From: Bradyrhizobium hereditatis
Lineage (GTDB): Bacteria > Pseudomonadota > Alphaproteobacteria > Rhizobiales > Xanthobacteraceae
Assembly (NCBI RefSeq): GCF_020329435.1
Contig: NZ_JAGKJK010000008.1
Span: 186,001-250,000 of the forward strand
Direction of reading: 5' to 3'
DNA: 64,000 nt
Part shown: in pieces, positions 62,674-64,000 of the stretch
Numbering within the stretch: the stretch's first letter is position 1
Layout of the letters: each line of letters opens with the position of its first letter
Made by a program: the position numbers and the translations under genes
Notes under the pieces: generated by a model
What the model saw: only the letters and a program-made list of their open reading frames with translations
Databases searched by the model: none
What the model was told of the DNA's origin: nothing

Positions 62674-63897
62674 ATGACTGGCATCGATATCCGCGAGCTG
62701 AGGGCCCGTATCATCGTCTTCGGGGTCGGCGGCGCCGGGGGCAATGCCGTCAACAACATGATCGAGGCCGGGCTCGAGGGCGTCGAGTTCATCGTCGCCA
62801 ACACCGATGCGCAGGCGCTCACCAGTTCGAAGGCGCAGCGCGTCATCCAGATGGGCACGCAGGTGACCGGCGGCCTCGGCGCCGGCGCGCAGCCCGATGT
62901 CGGCCGCGCGGCGGCGGAAGAAACCCTTGATGAAATCCGCGATCACCTGAGCGGCGCCAACATGGTGTTCATCACGGCCGGCATGGGCGGCGGCACCGGC
63001 ACCGGCGCGGCGCCCGTGATCGCGAGGGCCGCGCGCGATCTCGGCATTCTCACCATCGGCGTCGTCACCAAGCCGTTCTATTTCGAGGGCCAGCGCCGCA
63101 TGCGCTCGGCGGAAGCCGGCATCGCGGAACTGCTGAAGGTGGTTGATACGCTGCTGATCATCCCGAACCAGAACCTGTTCCGCGTAGCCAATGCGAAGAC
63201 CACCTTTGCCGATGCCTTCGCGATGGCCGATCAGGTGCTCTATTCGGGCGTCGCCTGCATCAGCGATCTCATCGTCAAGGAAGGCCTGATCAATCTCGAT
63301 TTTGCCGACGTTCTCTCAGTCATGCGCGAGAAGGGCAAGGCGATGATGGGCAGGGGCGAGGCTTCCGGCGACAAGCGCGTACTCAACGCCGCCATTGCTG
63401 CGATCTCCAATCCGCTCATCGAGAATCCCTCGATCAAACGCGCCAGCGGTCTGATCGTCTCCATCACCGGCGGCAGGGACCTGACGCTGTTCGAGGTCGA
63501 CGAAGCGGCAACCCGCATCCGCGACGAGGCCGATCCGGACGCCAACATCATCGTCGGCGCCACCTTCGATGCCGATCTCGAAGGTATTGTCCGTGTCTCG
63601 GTCGTCGCTACCGGCATCGACAATCTCGAGGCGACGGGCGCGGCGCATCCGGCGGAAGGCCTGCTTTCGGACCTCGCTGGCAGGCTGAGCCACGACAGAC
63701 GTCGTATTGCCGATCGTGTAGCGCCGCCACCGGTTCCGGCGGCCCGCCACCTCGAAGCGCGAACGGCAGTCGCCGACCATGCGCGGCCGGCGCCTCCGCA
63801 GGGTCTCGATCCGTTCGGCCGCTCCGCTCCGGTGCGCAATCCCATTGAGGAAAAAGTTCTCGACATCCCGGCCTTCCTCGGCCGCAAGTCCTCCTGA
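62674..63897 (+). CDS. FtsZ paralogue (second FtsZ-type GTPase)
   Basis: The 407-residue tubulin-like GTPase keeps the FtsZ signature GGGTGTGAAP near 106-115, GVGGAGGNAVNNMI, the T7 loop INLDFADVLSVM with its catalytic Asp, and a C-terminal DIPAFLGRKSS like the FtsA/ZipA-binding peptide. The variable linker is short (about 60 residues) compared with the main alphaproteobacterial FtsZ. No ftsQ, ftsA or mur gene lies next to it, so it is outside the dcw cluster. It is probably the FtsZ2-type copy known in some rhizobia. Confidence 0.9.
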   Translation: MTGIDIRELRARIIVFGVGGAGGNAVNNMIEAGLEGVEFIVANTDAQALTSSKAQRVIQMGTQVTGGLGAGAQPDVGRAAAEETLDEIRDHLSGANMVFITAGMGGGTGTGAAPVIARAARDLGILTIGVVTKPFYFEGQRRMRSAEAGIAELLKVVDTLLIIPNQNLFRVANAKTTFADAFAMADQVLYSGVACISDLIVKEGLINLDFADVLSVMREKGKAMMGRGEASGDKRVLNAAIAAISNPLIENPSIKRASGLIVSITGGRDLTLFEVDEAATRIRDEADPDANIIVGATFDADLEGIVRVSVVATGIDNLEATGAAHPAEGLLSDLAGRLSHDRRRIADRVAPPPVPAARHLEARTAVADHARPAPPQGLDPFGRSAPVRNPIEEKVLDIPAFLGRKSS

Positions 63898-64000
63898 CAG
63901 ACTTCCGGCGGTCGGCATCCGTTGTCCCGGCGGTGACGGTCAAGTAGCATCCATCGGCTTGACGGCGCCATCAGCGGCTGTCGTGGCCCGTCATTAGGCG

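Overview
The window is a high-GC chromosomal segment from an alphaproteobacterium, most likely Bradyrhizobium or a close relative in the Nitrobacteraceae. The evidence is the protein sequences of the ribosomal and RNA polymerase genes, adk placed between secY and rpsM, an ATP12-family F1 assembly chaperone, DUF1236 and Bug-family secreted proteins, and several palindromic repeats of the type scattered through Bradyrhizobium genomes. No database search was possible, so the genus is an inference.

Layout. (1) 1-10.5 kb: rplJ-rplL-rpoB-rpoC, with a long untranslated rplJ leader, hairpins between rplL/rpoB and rpoB/rpoC, and a strong terminator after rpoC. (2) 10.6-16.2 kb: an accessory block with a LuxR-type regulator, a protein that joins an FAD/amine-oxidase-like domain to a SAM methyltransferase, and a type I ABC exporter with acidic tails. 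A decayed FAD monooxygenase gene follows on the other strand. (3) 17.3-36.4 kb: the str, S10, spc and alpha operons run together (rpsL-rpsG-fusA-tuf, rpsJ to rpsQ, rplN to secY-adk, rpsM-rpsK-rpoA-rplQ), with small palindromic repeats in the spacers and a terminator after rplQ. (4) 36.5-43.1 kb: small stress or unknown genes (a frameshifted gene, a Gre-like factor, DUF1330, DUF1236, a Gly/Tyr-rich secreted protein), then a Bug binding protein plus amidase pair and a quinone-reductase/HxlR divergent pair. (5) 43.2-46.7 kb: a translationally coupled degP-like, rarA and TPR operon. (6) 46.7-53.8 kb: remnants of a transporter gene and an IS, a TetR/tautomerase divergent pair, an esterase, an RluA-type pseudouridine synthase, an amidohydrolase and the ATP12 chaperone. 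(7) 53.9-58.5 kb: an isolated FliK-like/FlhB-C-like pair, an OXA-type class D beta-lactamase and a decayed class C-type serine hydrolase. (8) 58.7-63.9 kb: a DUF4260 membrane protein, a propionyl-CoA carboxylase beta subunit, a VOC protein, an HTH/coiled-coil protein and an FtsZ paralogue.

Most of the window is conserved gene-expression machinery. The best candidates for undescribed biology are the LuxR / FAD-methyltransferase fusion / ABC exporter block, the FtsZ paralogue with its HTH/coiled-coil neighbour, the orphan FliK-FlhB-C pair, and the adenylate kinase with a histone-H1-like tail. I saw no tRNA, rRNA, CRISPR array, complete insertion sequence or prophage.
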